Counted from the stretch's first letter, positions 38,767 to 48,986 are shown. The stretch: 56,010 bases of DNA from Vibrio sagamiensis NBRC 104589 (GCF_007990935.1 NZ_BJXJ01000028.1:1-56010), one strand, 5' to 3'. Translations and numbers: made by a program. The notes: a model not told the origin generated them from the sequence alone.

Positions 38767-40494
38767 ATGGATCTAAAAACAATTACTTACCTAGTCGTTG
38801 GTGCGACGTTTCTGCTCTATATTGGTATCGCTATCTGGGCTAGAGCAGGGTCAACCAAAGAGTTTTATGTCGCGGGTGGTGGGGTTAACCCGATTGCTAA
38901 TGGTATGGCAACAGCGGCTGATTGGATGTCTGCGGCGTCTTTCATTTCAATGGCCGGCTTAATCGCCTTTATGGGTTACGGTGGCTCTGTCTTCTTAATG
39001 GGTTGGACAGGCGGCTATGTTCTCCTTGCCCTATTACTTGCTCCCTATTTGCGTAAATTCGGTAAATTTACCGTACCAGAATTTGTCGGTGAACGTTTCT
39101 ATTCCAAAGCCGCACGAATTGTCGCTGTCGCTTGTTTGATCATCGCCTCAGTCACTTATGTTATAGGGCAGATGAAAGGGGTTGGGGTTGCCTTTGGCCG
39201 TTTCCTTGAAGTGGACTACGCAACAGGACTGCTTATTGGTATGTGCATTGTATTCATGTATGCCGTTATGGGCGGCATGAAAGGCATTACTTACACCCAG
39301 ATTGCTCAATATTGCGTACTCATTCTTGCTTACACTATTCCCGCAATTTTCATTTCTTTACAGCTGACTGGGCACCCTCTACCTCAAATTGGCTTAGGCA
39401 GTACCATCAATGGGACCGATGTCTATCTGCTAGACAGACTCGATCAAGTGGTCACTGAGCTTGGGTTTAGTGAATACACCACACAAGTGCGTGGCGATAC
39501 ATTAAATATGTTTGTGTACACCTTATCGTTGATGATAGGTACCGCAGGCCTACCTCACGTCATCATCCGTTTCTTTACCGTGCCTAAAGTTCGAGATGCA
39601 AGAACTTCAGCTGGTTGGGCGCTCGTTTTTATTGCGTTACTTTACACCACCGCACCCGCTGTTTCTGCTATGGCTCGCCTTAACCTGATGGACACCGTGA
39701 CACCGACCCCAGGTCAGCATTTAGCTTATGATGAACGTCCAGATTGGTTTAAAAATTGGGAAAAAACGGGCTTACTTGGCTTTGATGATAAAAATGGCGA
39801 CGGTTTGATCGAATATACGTCGAATCCTGCCACTAATGAACTGAAAGTCGATCGCGATATCATGGTGCTGGCTAACCCAGAGATTGCACAGCTCCCTAAC
39901 TGGGTTATCGCTTTAGTCGCGGCTGGAGGATTAGCTGCAGCACTCTCCACGGCAGCAGGCTTGCTCCTAGCGATTTCGTCTGCCATCTCGCATGATCTGA
40001 TAAAGGGCGTAATTAATCCAAATATTTCTGAGAAGAAAGAGTTACTTGCCAGCCGAATATCAATGGCGGTCGCGATTGCGGTGGCGGGTTACCTTGGCTT
40101 AAATCCTCCCGGCTTTGCTGCTGGAACCGTTGCCCTAGCCTTTGGGCTAGCCGCATCATCCATTTTCCCTGCTTTAATGATGGGCATCTTTAGTAAACGG
40201 ATTAATAAGGAAGGCGCCATTGCTGGTATGATTGCAGGCATTACTCTGACGCTGTTCTATGTATTCCAGCATAAGGGGATTTTATTTGTTGCCGATTGGA
40301 CTTTCCTACAAAGTTGGGGGAAAAACTGGTTCTTTGGTATTGAACCCAATGCGTTCGGCGCCATTGGTGCTGGGTTTAACTTCCTAGTCGCTTTTGCGGT
40401 TTCAAGAGTCACTGCAGAGACACCACAAGAAGTGAAAGATCTTGTCGAAGAAGTACGTGTGCCTGTAGGCGCAGGTGGTGCAATCAGTCACTAA
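38767..40494 (+). CDS. Sodium:solute symporter, large subunit (ActP-related)
   Basis: A 575-residue inner-membrane transporter of the SSS family with about thirteen helices, close to the acetate permease ActP branch and to the Vibrio-type large symporters that pair with DUF4212. The sodium-site region AADWMSAASFISMAG and the GGMKGITYTQ segment are seen. A soluble insert (about residues 318-366) contains an EF-hand-like loop, D341-x-N343-x-D345-G-x-I348. The substrate is inferred to be acetate or another short carboxylate from proximity to crbRS and acs; this is not proven. Confidence 0.88.
   Translation: MDLKTITYLVVGATFLLYIGIAIWARAGSTKEFYVAGGGVNPIANGMATAADWMSAASFISMAGLIAFMGYGGSVFLMGWTGGYVLLALLLAPYLRKFGKFTVPEFVGERFYSKAARIVAVACLIIASVTYVIGQMKGVGVAFGRFLEVDYATGLLIGMCIVFMYAVMGGMKGITYTQIAQYCVLILAYTIPAIFISLQLTGHPLPQIGLGSTINGTDVYLLDRLDQVVTELGFSEYTTQVRGDTLNMFVYTLSLMIGTAGLPHVIIRFFTVPKVRDARTSAGWALVFIALLYTTAPAVSAMARLNLMDTVTPTPGQHLAYDERPDWFKNWEKTGLLGFDDKNGDGLIEYTSNPATNELKVDRDIMVLANPEIAQLPNWVIALVAAGGLAAALSTAAGLLLAISSAISHDLIKGVINPNISEKKELLASRISMAVAIAVAGYLGLNPPGFAAGTVALAFGLAASSIFPALMMGIFSKRINKEGAIAGMIAGITLTLFYVFQHKGILFVADWTFLQSWGKNWFFGIEPNAFGAIGAGFNFLVAFAVSRVTAETPQEVKDLVEEVRVPVGAGGAISH
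39787..39822 (+). other. EF-hand-like Ca2+ loop inside the symporter
   Basis: Codons 341-352 read D-K-N-G-D-G-L-I-E-Y-T-S, matching the EF-hand/dockerin loop pattern DxNxDGxI. Position 12 is Ser rather than Glu, so affinity may be weak. The insert lies between predicted membrane helices. Confidence 0.6.
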
Positions 40495-40503
40495 ACCTCA
40501 ATA

Positions 40504-40540
40504 GACAGCATAAAGCCCCAACTCGGGGCTTTATGCTGTC
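40504..40540. terminator. Long perfect hairpin after the symporter gene
   Basis: The 16-bp arms (40504-40519 and 40525-40540, core AAAGCCCC/GGGGCTTT) are perfectly complementary with a 5-nt loop. No long T-run follows. It probably ends or protects the symporter mRNA. Confidence 0.7.
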
Positions 40541-40588
40541 GTTCGCGGTGATATTTCCCCCAAAAAACATGAGTAAAAGGAGTTCCGC

Positions 40589-41083
40589 ATGTTCAAAAAT
40601 AAACACGTCATTATCGCCTTATTGGTTGCGCCACTGCTTTCTGTCATCGCTTATTTTGGTATTGACCTTGCTTTGAGTGAAAAACCGCATGCTGCCCAAG
40701 CTGGACAGAGTTATAAATTAGCCAGTCAATCTAACTGTCGTTACACCAGTGGGCTATGTGATATGAAAAATGGCGAGTTTAAAGTTCGCTTTCGCTCAGA
40801 GAAATTGACCGAAGATCAGCTACAACTCTCTTTAAGCACAGATTACCCTATCGAAGGAGTGAAACTGTCCATCGTCGATGATCCAGACCATCAGCCATTC
40901 CCCATTGAGATGACTAAAGCGGATAGTAGCCACCAGCAGTGGTACGTTGCCCTCAACAAGCCTCAATCAGCAGCCAGTTTACTCCGTGTCGTCATTCAAT
41001 CAAATGGCACACTCTACTACGGAGAAACACAGACCCCTTTCGTCAAATATGAGACATTATTTACTGAAGAAACCGAGAATTAA
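40589..41083 (+). CDS. Membrane-anchored periplasmic protein of unknown function
   Basis: A 164-residue protein with one N-terminal hydrophobic helix (about residues 7-28) and then a soluble, beta-rich-looking domain expected in the periplasm. It contains two cysteines, Cys50 and Cys57 (NCRYTSGLC), which could form a disulfide. I do not recognise a named family. An AAAGGAG site precedes the ATG. It lies 95 bp after the symporter and converges within 16 bp on crbS, so a role linked to either is possible but unproven. Confidence 0.75.
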   Translation: MFKNKHVIIALLVAPLLSVIAYFGIDLALSEKPHAAQAGQSYKLASQSNCRYTSGLCDMKNGEFKVRFRSEKLTEDQLQLSLSTDYPIEGVKLSIVDDPDHQPFPIEMTKADSSHQQWYVALNKPQSAASLLRVVIQSNGTLYYGETQTPFVKYETLFTEETEN

Positions 41084-41099
41084 AGGCTCACAAAGAGCC

Positions 41100-44000
41100 T
41101 CAAACCATTTGATTCAGTAACGCACGTAATTTGAGAGGTTTAACGGGCTTAGCAACAAAGTCAAAGCCGTTCGCTTTAATCCCATCAACCACTTCATGGG
41201 TCCGATCTGCACTGATGATCACCCCTTTGAAACGATGACCTAAACGTAGACGGCACTGCTGTAAGACTTCTAAGCCAGTCCGTCCATCATCCAAACGATA
41301 ATCTGAAAAAATCACATCTGGAATCCATTCATCATCAATCATTTTTAGACTTTCAACAATATCGCCAGCCAGACGGGTATCACACCCCCAGCGAGAGAGT
41401 AAATTGTCCATACCCACCAAAATATCAGGCTCATTATCGACACACAGTACTCGTAAATGACTCACATTCGATGACTCACGTTTTGACTCTTGAGCGAGAT
41501 CAAGTTGAATCTTTTCTGCTTTGTCCAAAACAATGGAAAACACGCTGCCTTGACCAAACCAAGAACGCATTGAAATTTGATGCCCTAATACTTGAGCAAT
41601 GCCCTTTGAAATCGCCAGCCCTAAACCTAGCCCTTGATCAGAGCGTACTTGAGTGCCTCGGCTGAACTCTTCAAAAATCTCCTGCTGTTTTTCTTGTTCG
41701 ATACCCATGCCATTATCCCAAACATCAATACGGACTTGACCCTTAATACGCCGAATACCTAAAACAACCTTCCCCTTCGGCGCATAACGAAACGCATTGG
41801 TTAAGAAGTTCTGTACAACTCGACGTAATAATTTGGGGTCAGACTTCACCATTAATGAGGAAGACACCATTGAAAATTGAATATTTTGCTGTTTGGCCAA
41901 AGCACTGAATTCAGCGTGCAAATTCGCCAAAACATCATTGATGGCAAAACCATAAGCATGCACATCTAATTTGCCCGACTCCAAACGAGAAATATCCAGC
42001 AAATCACCAATCAAATCTTCCGCGGCTCCTAACGCACTCTCGATATGGGAAGAAAGTCGGTGAACTTCACCATCCTTAGCCACTTCCGATAGTGAGGAGG
42101 CAAATAAACGCGCAGCGTTAAGCGGTTGCATCAGGTCGTGACTTACGGCAGCAAGGAAACGAGATTTAGATTGTGATTCTTGTTCAGAACGCTGCGTTGC
42201 AATCACCAGTTGTTTATTCAGTGCTTCCAACTCATGAGTACGAACTTGTACACGTTCTTCCAAGGTTTCATTGGCCTCTTTCAACGTTTGTTCCGCTTGA
42301 CGGAAAACGGTGATATCGGTAAAGCTCATCACAAACCCTCCACCTGGCATTGGATTGCCTTGCACCTCAATCACACGTCCATCAGGTCGAATACGAGAGG
42401 AAGTATGGCGAGTACCTTTTTCTAAATGCTCTACACGCCGGCGTACATGCTGCTCAGGATCGCCTGGGCCACACAAGCCTTGCTCAGCATTGTGTCGGAT
42501 CACTTCAGCAATAGGGCGGCCGACTTGAATCAGACCCGGAGGAAAAACGAACAATTCAAGATAACGCTGATTCCACGCTACCAGTCTGAGTTGCTTATCC
42601 ACGACCGCGATGCCCTGACCTATGTGTTCTATCGCACCTTGCAACAGACCTCGGCTAAAATCGTACAATTCCGAGGCTTCATCAACTATCGTCGCGACCT
42701 CTTCAAGCCGCATGTTTTTTCCTTTCAGAGCAGAAGTAAGTACTAACTTAGAGGAAGAGGCTCCAAATACACCAGCTAGCACGCGTTCAGTATGACGAAT
42801 CAAACTCGACGGAGCTTGCTGGCTAGATTGGAGGATCTGGCCATGTTCCTTCCAATAGGTTTGAAATGCTGACTTCATACGCTCTCGGCCAACAAAACGA
42901 GAAGCCAACATTTCCAATTCATTCACCGTCACTCGACTTTGATACAGGCTAATATTTTCACTTTCCGCTAAACCGATACCGATAAAAGAGGCAGATTGTA
43001 AGCGCTCACTTACACTTGCCCTTGTCATTAAAGACACGATGATAAAACACAGTGCATTCGCACCAACACTCAGAATCATTCCCCAGTCCGAACAAGTGAT
43101 ATCAAAACCTGCAAGCCATTCAGGAGGGGTGATTAACCAGATTAAGCCATTATTTTCAGCTTCCCCCACCAGCATATTAGCTTGGTTGAGCAACGTAATT
43201 AGCCACAAGGTAAAACCGACGAATAACCCGACGTAGACACCTTTTTTATTACCTTGGCGCCAGTACATCCCGCCAATCAGTGAAGGAGCAAACTGAGTGA
43301 TCGCAGCAAAGGACAGAAAGCCAATCGTAGACAGTGAATGAATACCATCTAGAGCCTGATAAACCAACCATGCCCCTAAAAGCAGTAATAAAATTAAGCC
43401 ACGGCGAATTCGTAGCAGCAGATCTGAAATATCATGATGGCTGTGCTGAGACAGTTTGAAACGGCGCAAAATAAGAGGCATCACTAAATCATTAGACACC
43501 ATAATCGCTAGTGCAATCGTTGATACAATAACCATCCCACTGGCCGCTGAGGTCCCACCTAAAAAGGCCAATAAGGCAATATGATCCGCACCAACCGCCA
43601 TCGGCACACTGATCACGTAATTCTCAGCTAAGTCAGGGGCTAACAAACTTTGCCCGACCCAAGCGACAGGAAGCACAAAAGCCCCCATCAATACTAAGTA
43701 CAAAGGAAATAACCTACGCGCAACATGGAGATCTTGAGGTCGTTCATTTTCAACCACCATGGTATGAAACTGACGCGGTAAACACACGATGGCTAGGGCG
43801 GTTAAAACAATATGAATCATCAAGGTAGCAACGTTAGGCGACTGATAAGTTTGCGTGGCGACCTCCGCTAAATTGATACTTTCGGTGTTAAAAGCTAGCC
43901 AAACAATAAACACCCCAACCACTAAAAATGCGACCAGCTTAAGTACCGATTCAAAGGCAATCGCCATCATCATCCCACGGTGATGTTCCGTTGCATCAAT

Positions 44001-44531
44001 ATGACGAGTACCGAAAAACATGGTAAATATAGCCATTGCACCCACAACAAACAACGAAATGTGGCCTTCTTGATGCTGCTCATGGTTAATCAGATCAGGC
44101 GCAATAATTTCCAACCCCATGGTGATACCGCGTAGCTGCAAGGCAATATATGGTAAGATTCCAGCAACCGCAATTAACGTAACAACAACCGCTACCCCTT
44201 GTGACTTGCCGTAGCGAGCAGCAATAAAATCAGCGATCGAAGTGATATGTTCTCGCTTAGCAATTAAGATCAATCGGGCGAGCAAACGCCAACCTATAGT
44301 GAAAACTAAGATAGGCGCAATATAGATGGGTAAAAAGGACCAAGGATTGGCACTGGCCTGCCCAACCGTGCCGTAAAAAGTCCATGACGTACAATAAACT
44401 GCTATCGATAGGCTATAGATCCAAGGCCGCCAACCTGATAGCCATTGTTTATTCCTATCACCATACCAAGCAATTAAAAATAGAACTCCCAAATACACTA
44501 ACGAAACGGGAACCACCAGCCATCCTTGCAT
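41100..44531 (-). CDS. crbS: CrbS: SSS-transporter/hybrid histidine kinase fusion
   Basis: A 1143-residue sensor combining a sodium-solute-symporter-like membrane domain (about residues 1-500, thirteen helices), a linker of the STAC type (about 515-625), a PAS domain (about 635-750), a coiled coil, HisKA with His798 (AVSHDLMQPL), HATPase_c (NFLTNAFRYA, DNGMGIE, GLGLGLAI) and a C-terminal receiver with Asp1077 (FSDYRL). This is the architecture of CrbS (MxtR in Pseudomonas), which with CrbR controls acs. ATG 44531 has AAGGA 6-7 nt upstream; the longer frame would start inside a terminator, so I reject it. Confidence 0.92.
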   Translation of the reverse strand: MQGWLVVPVSLVYLGVLFLIAWYGDRNKQWLSGWRPWIYSLSIAVYCTSWTFYGTVGQASANPWSFLPIYIAPILVFTIGWRLLARLILIAKREHITSIADFIAARYGKSQGVAVVVTLIAVAGILPYIALQLRGITMGLEIIAPDLINHEQHQEGHISLFVVGAMAIFTMFFGTRHIDATEHHRGMMMAIAFESVLKLVAFLVVGVFIVWLAFNTESINLAEVATQTYQSPNVATLMIHIVLTALAIVCLPRQFHTMVVENERPQDLHVARRLFPLYLVLMGAFVLPVAWVGQSLLAPDLAENYVISVPMAVGADHIALLAFLGGTSAASGMVIVSTIALAIMVSNDLVMPLILRRFKLSQHSHHDISDLLLRIRRGLILLLLLGAWLVYQALDGIHSLSTIGFLSFAAITQFAPSLIGGMYWRQGNKKGVYVGLFVGFTLWLITLLNQANMLVGEAENNGLIWLITPPEWLAGFDITCSDWGMILSVGANALCFIIVSLMTRASVSERLQSASFIGIGLAESENISLYQSRVTVNELEMLASRFVGRERMKSAFQTYWKEHGQILQSSQQAPSSLIRHTERVLAGVFGASSSKLVLTSALKGKNMRLEEVATIVDEASELYDFSRGLLQGAIEHIGQGIAVVDKQLRLVAWNQRYLELFVFPPGLIQVGRPIAEVIRHNAEQGLCGPGDPEQHVRRRVEHLEKGTRHTSSRIRPDGRVIEVQGNPMPGGGFVMSFTDITVFRQAEQTLKEANETLEERVQVRTHELEALNKQLVIATQRSEQESQSKSRFLAAVSHDLMQPLNAARLFASSLSEVAKDGEVHRLSSHIESALGAAEDLIGDLLDISRLESGKLDVHAYGFAINDVLANLHAEFSALAKQQNIQFSMVSSSLMVKSDPKLLRRVVQNFLTNAFRYAPKGKVVLGIRRIKGQVRIDVWDNGMGIEQEKQQEIFEEFSRGTQVRSDQGLGLGLAISKGIAQVLGHQISMRSWFGQGSVFSIVLDKAEKIQLDLAQESKRESSNVSHLRVLCVDNEPDILVGMDNLLSRWGCDTRLAGDIVESLKMIDDEWIPDVIFSDYRLDDGRTGLEVLQQCRLRLGHRFKGVIISADRTHEVVDGIKANGFDFVAKPVKPLKLRALLNQMV

Positions 44532-44556
44532 GCGCTTTCCTTGCCATTTTTCTAAT

Positions 44557-44585
44557 AAAAAAACCTCCCCAAACAGGAGAGGTTT
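44557..44585 (-). terminator. Terminator between MFS gene and crbS
   Basis: The stem AAACCTCCCC/GGAGAGGTTT (one G-U pair) is followed on the minus strand by a seven-base T-run. It lies 34 bp past the MFS stop and just before the crbS start. Confidence 0.85.
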
Positions 44586-44618
44586 CATTTAACACTGCTT
44601 TTTTAATTGACACAAAAG

Positions 44619-45836
44619 TTAGTCTTTTATGCCGGTCACAGAAGTAGGGTTATCTGCTCCCTGAGAAGGTTTAGATAAATCAATAATAGAGTCACCCTTC
44701 CTCTGTGGTTCTAACTTAATCATTAACGCTAAAGCGCCCATCGCTGCCATCAACCAGAAAACGTTCCCTCCCCATACCTCATACAGTCGGCCACTTAGAA
44801 TCGTCATCAAAGCAATAAAACCACCCAATGGAATGGCGTTATAAAGAGCTTGTAACACAACCACTTTGTTTTCCGCTGCGTGCTGGATATATTGAATTGC
44901 CGCGATATGTGCAACAGCAAAGGTAATACCATGAAGGAGTTGTACCAACACTAAGACCCACATTGCGGTACTCATGGCCGTCATCCCCCAACGCAATATC
45001 ACACCAAACGCAGCCATAATAAATAAGCTTCGTATGGACCAACCAGCAAATAGACGTTTGCTCAAGGCAAAAATAGCGATTTCAGCAGCAACACCTAAAC
45101 TCCAAAGATAGCCAATCATTTCTGCGGAAATGCCCGATGCTTGCCAGTAAATCGCACTAAAACCATAGTAAGCTGCGTGGCTACCTTGAATCAGGGCTAC
45201 TAAGCATAAAAACTTGACGGTCGCACGATCACTTAATAGCACCGATAATCTCGGTCGTTCTTGAGAGTACTGACTTTTAGTCATCGGCATAGGGTTAACG
45301 TAGCGCATAGCTAACACAAACGAGATGAAAAGTCCGAATATAGCGGTATACAAAATCACGTCAGATCCATACGCCGTGATTAGATAACCAACAGCAGTAG
45401 AGCCCAAAATAAAGGCAATCGAACCCCATAGTCGTGTTTGACCATAATCCAGCATCTTCAAGCGTGCGTAGTAATTCACCACGGCATCAGACACAGGCAC
45501 AATCGGGCCACAACAACTGTTAAACAAGATGGTGACCAAAGCCATAAGCCAAAAGTTACTGCCAACTAGAAAATGGCAACCGACAAAAAGTAACGCCAAT
45601 AAACTTAAGTAACGTAGGGCTGGTAATAAGTTTTCAACTCTATGTAACCTTGGTGTAAGAGTCAAATTAGCGACGCAACGAGTTGCCAAGCCAAGACCGA
45701 CGAGAAGGCCTATGTCTGCAGGTGAAATACCCTGCTTCTCAAACCATAGAGACCAAAATGGCAGGTAAACGCCATAAGCAAAAAAGAACCCAATAAAGTA
45801 CTGAGAAACCCAAGCATAGGGTGAAGGTGTTAACAT
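44619..45836 (-). CDS. HcaT-like MFS transporter
   Basis: An inner-membrane major-facilitator protein of about 405 residues and twelve helices, of the same subgroup as E. coli HcaT (3-phenylpropionate permease): YFIGFFFAYGVYLPFWSLW at the start and GSHAAYYGFSAIYWQASG in the middle are close to that protein. The substrate is uncertain; no aromatic-acid catabolic genes are nearby. ATG 45836 follows TTAGGA by 8 nt; ATGs at 45845 and 45863 are alternatives. It is separated from crbS by a terminator. Confidence 0.82.
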   Translation of the reverse strand: MLTPSPYAWVSQYFIGFFFAYGVYLPFWSLWFEKQGISPADIGLLVGLGLATRCVANLTLTPRLHRVENLLPALRYLSLLALLFVGCHFLVGSNFWLMALVTILFNSCCGPIVPVSDAVVNYYARLKMLDYGQTRLWGSIAFILGSTAVGYLITAYGSDVILYTAIFGLFISFVLAMRYVNPMPMTKSQYSQERPRLSVLLSDRATVKFLCLVALIQGSHAAYYGFSAIYWQASGISAEMIGYLWSLGVAAEIAIFALSKRLFAGWSIRSLFIMAAFGVILRWGMTAMSTAMWVLVLVQLLHGITFAVAHIAAIQYIQHAAENKVVVLQALYNAIPLGGFIALMTILSGRLYEVWGGNVFWLMAAMGALALMIKLEPQRKGDSIIDLSKPSQGADNPTSVTGIKD

Positions 45837-45863
45837 CAAAGACATCCTAACATTGCTAAACAA

Positions 45864-46226
45864 GCCCTACACATTGTGGGCAATTAATTATGACGGTTTT
45901 ATTAGGTACAAAAAGAGAAGTGTTGGCAACATATTGTTTCCCCAATGGAAATATCAAGCGACTTGAGACAGATCCAACAATACGCAATATGATTGAGATA
46001 GACACTTCTTAGATATCTTGCCTTGTTGAAATTGAATACATTTAGACCCAAATCCCATAATTACCTTTATATCAACTGATTTCCCGTACACACATCACTC
46101 TCATCCTAAAGTCTAATTGTATAACTCCGTACAGTAACGGACAGTGGGTAATACTGCATCATAAAATTATTCCTGTGATTTAAATGATCACTTGAAAAAA
46201 GCGTACAAGGCACAAGGAGAGAAGCC
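45864..46226. promoter_or_regulatory. acs upstream regulatory region
   Basis: There is no gene in 363 bp. Two inverted repeats lie close to acs: TCCGT-ACAGTA-ACGGA at 46126-46141 and GTGAT-N7-ATCAC at 46175-46191. The latter is not a proper CRP site (spacing is wrong) and lies only about 36 bp before the ATG. They are candidates for CrbR or another regulator. A GGAGAG ribosome-binding site precedes the acs ATG. Confidence 0.45.
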
Positions 46227-48179
46227 ATGAGCGAAGCTCACGTTTATCCGGTAAAAGAGAATATTAAAAGTCATACCCATGCGGATAATGATACGTATCT
46301 GAATATGTATCAGCAATCAGTTAGCGAGCCTGAAAAATTTTGGGGTGAACATGGAAAAATCGTTGATTGGATTAAACCATTCACTCAAGTCAAAAATGCG
46401 TCTTTCGACACCGGTCATGTTGACATTCGATGGTTTGAAGATGGCACACTTAATGTCTCAGCCAACTGTATTGACCGCCACCTTGCAGAACGTGGAGATG
46501 ACGTGGCCATTATATGGGAAGGTGATGACCCACAAGATGACAAGACACTGACCTTTAAGCAGCTTCACCAAGAGGTATGTAAATTTTCAAATGCACTTAA
46601 AGAGCAAGGCGTTGCTAAAGGTGATGTTGTTTGCCTCTACATGCCGATGGTACCTGAAGCCGCCATCGCCATGCTCGCTTGTACTCGTATTGGTGCGGTT
46701 CATACTGTCGTCTTTGGTGGTTTCTCACCAGAAGCCTTATCTGGCCGCATTATCGACTCAGATGCAAAAGTGGTAATTACCGCAGACGAAGGTGTAAGAG
46801 GCGGCCGCGCTGTACCATTAAAGAAAAATGTCGATGAAGCACTGACTAACCCTGAAGTAAACACCATCAAAAAAGTTATCGTGCTAAAACGCACTGGCGG
46901 TGACATCGATTGGCATGAGCACCGTGATGTCTGGTGGCACGAAGCAACGGCAGTGGTTTCGGATGTGTGTCCACCAGAAGAAATGAAAGCAGAAGATCCT
47001 CTGTTTATTCTTTATACTTCTGGCTCAACAGGTAAACCAAAAGGCGTCTTACATACGACTGGTGGCTATCTCGTTTACGCAACCATGACCTTTAAATATG
47101 TCTTCGACTATCAACCGGGAGAAACTTTCTGGTGTACGGCGGATGTCGGTTGGATAACGGGCCATACCTACCTTATTTACGGACCTCTCGCCAATGGTGC
47201 GAAAACAGTTCTGTTCGAAGGCGTGCCGAATTATCCAAGTACTGCCCGTATGAGTGAAGTGGTCGACAAACATCAGGTGAATATCCTTTACACCGCCCCC
47301 ACTGCGATCCGAGCACTGATGGCCAAAGGCAACGAAGCCGTCGCTGGAACGACACGCTCAAGCCTACGTATAATGGGTTCAGTCGGTGAACCGATTAACC
47401 CTGAAGCTTGGGAATGGTATTACAAGACCATTGGTAATGAAAAATCCCCGATTGTGGATACTTGGTGGCAAACTGAAACGGGTGGCATCCTAATTGCTCC
47501 TTTACCAGGTGCAACCGATCTAAAACCAGGTTCAGCAACTCGACCATTCTTTGGTATTCAGCCCGCCTTAGTCGATAACTTAGGAAATATTATTGAAGAG
47601 ACCGCCGCAGAGGGGAATTTAGTTATTCTTGATTCTTGGCCGGGCCAAATGCGTACCGTTTACGGTGACCATGAGCGCTTTGAGCAGACTTATTTTTCAA
47701 CATTTAAAGGTATGTACTTTACCAGTGATGGCGCACGTCGTGACCAAGATGGGTACTACTGGATAACAGGCCGAGTCGATGATGTTCTCAATGTATCAGG
47801 TCATAGAATGGGCACAGCAGAAATAGAGTCTGCGTTGGTTGCACATAATAAAATTGCAGAAGCGGCGATTGTGGGTATTCCTCATGATATCAAAGGCCAA
47901 GCCATTTATGCCTACGTCACCCTAAATGATGGAGAATTCCCATCGGCTGAACTGCACAAAGATGTTAAAGACTGGGTCCGCAAAGAAATTGGCCCTATCG
48001 CCACACCGGATGTGTTGCACTGGACCGATTCATTACCAAAGACTCGCTCAGGAAAGATCATGCGTCGTATTCTGCGTAAAATTGCCACAGGTGATACCAG
48101 TAATCTCGGTGATACCTCAACACTTGCTGATCCAAGCGTGGTTGAAAAGCTGATTGCAGAAAAAGCAGAGCTCGCCTAG
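46227..48179 (+). CDS. acs: Acetyl-CoA synthetase (AMP-forming)
   Basis: A 650-residue cytosolic enzyme that activates acetate to acetyl-CoA through acetyl-AMP, the high-affinity arm of acetate scavenging. The P-loop-like motif [11 protein letters not shown], the WWQTETGG motif, the hinge Asp region [13 protein letters not shown], and the C-terminal [11 protein letters not shown] with the catalytic, acetylation-regulated Lys (about residue 610) are all present. It is the expected target of CrbS/CrbR, both encoded in this window. Confidence 0.98.
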   Translation: MSEAHVYPVKENIKSHTHADNDTYLNMYQQSVSEPEKFWGEHGKIVDWIKPFTQVKNASFDTGHVDIRWFEDGTLNVSANCIDRHLAERGDDVAIIWEGDDPQDDKTLTFKQLHQEVCKFSNALKEQGVAKGDVVCLYMPMVPEAAIAMLACTRIGAVHTVVFGGFSPEALSGRIIDSDAKVVITADEGVRGGRAVPLKKNVDEALTNPEVNTIKKVIVLKRTGGDIDWHEHRDVWWHEATAVVSDVCPPEEMKAEDPLFILYTSGSTGKPKGVLHTTGGYLVYATMTFKYVFDYQPGETFWCTADVGWITGHTYLIYGPLANGAKTVLFEGVPNYPSTARMSEVVDKHQVNILYTAPTAIRALMAKGNEAVAGTTRSSLRIMGSVGEPINPEAWEWYYKTIGNEKSPIVDTWWQTETGGILIAPLPGATDLKPGSATRPFFGIQPALVDNLGNIIEETAAEGNLVILDSWPGQMRTVYGDHERFEQTYFSTFKGMYFTSDGARRDQDGYYWITGRVDDVLNVSGHRMGTAEIESALVAHNKIAEAAIVGIPHDIKGQAIYAYVTLNDGEFPSAELHKDVKDWVRKEIGPIATPDVLHWTDSLPKTRSGKIMRRILRKIATGDTSNLGDTSTLADPSVVEKLIAEKAELA

Positions 48180-48207
48180 TAATTCACTTGATAAACGCTT
48201 AGTTTTG

Positions 48208-48237
48208 AGCCGCCTATACATGGGCGGCTTATTTTTT
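48208..48237 (+). terminator. Terminator after acs
   Basis: The stem AGCCGCC/GGCGGCT with an 8-nt loop is followed by TATTTTTTA. Confidence 0.85.
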
Positions 48238-48477
48238 AGTCGTCAAATTTCGGCAACCAACTTCTAGAACATCCTCTCATTTTTGTTCACTTCGTTGCAC
48301 AAACACGACAACAATCAGGGTGATTAGACCAGTAATTTGCTGCTAATTGCTGTGAATTAGCTATAATCTTGGTCTATTTTTTAGAATTTGTGCGGTTTCC
48401 ACAGAAAAACCGTTGCGAATTATCGTATATTTGGGAATATTAACGCTCCACTCACGATATAGGAAGATAGCAACACA

Positions 48478-48927
48478 ATGTCTGCAAAGTCACGGATTCT
48501 TGTCCTAAATGGACCAAACCTTAACCTATTAGGTCTACGCGAGCCAACACATTACGGTAACCGTACCCTAGCACAGATTGTTGCGACTTTAACTGAGCAA
48601 GCTCACAGCTCGGGATTCGAACTAGAGCATCTTCAGTCAAATCGAGAGTACCAATTAATCGAAGCCATTCATGCCGCTCATGGCAAAGTGGACTTTATTA
48701 TCATCAACCCAGCAGCTTTTACTCACACAAGTGTCGCGCTGCGTGATGCATTACTTGGTGTCGCTATCCCATTTATAGAAGTACACCTATCGAACGTTCA
48801 TGCACGTGAGCCATTTCGTCATCACTCTTATCTGTCTGATAAAGCAGAAGGAGTGATCTGTGGCTTAGGCGCACAAGGCTATGAGTTCGCTCTGTCTGCA
48901 GCTATAGCAAAATTGCAGATAAAATAG
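48478..48927 (+). CDS. aroQ: 3-Dehydroquinate dehydratase, type II
   Basis: A 149-residue dodecameric enzyme that dehydrates 3-dehydroquinate to 3-dehydroshikimate in aromatic amino acid synthesis. It shows the N-terminal [17 protein letters not shown] with the catalytic Tyr, [16 protein letters not shown], and [17 protein letters not shown] with the catalytic His. A TATAAT -10 lies at about 48361-48366. It precedes accBC, an order common in gammaproteobacteria (aroQ-accB-accC). Confidence 0.97.
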   Translation: MSAKSRILVLNGPNLNLLGLREPTHYGNRTLAQIVATLTEQAHSSGFELEHLQSNREYQLIEAIHAAHGKVDFIIINPAAFTHTSVALRDALLGVAIPFIEVHLSNVHAREPFRHHSYLSDKAEGVICGLGAQGYEFALSAAIAKLQIK

Positions 48928-48986
48928 GCCACATGCTCTGCAGCCTGTAGGGTTGTCTTAATCACAAGATAAAAGAGAAAGAAAAG

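Noticed and set aside
46175..46191. CRP site upstream of acs
   Set aside because: The half-sites GTGAT/ATCAC have the wrong spacing for TGTGA-N6-TCACA, so I list it only as an inverted repeat.
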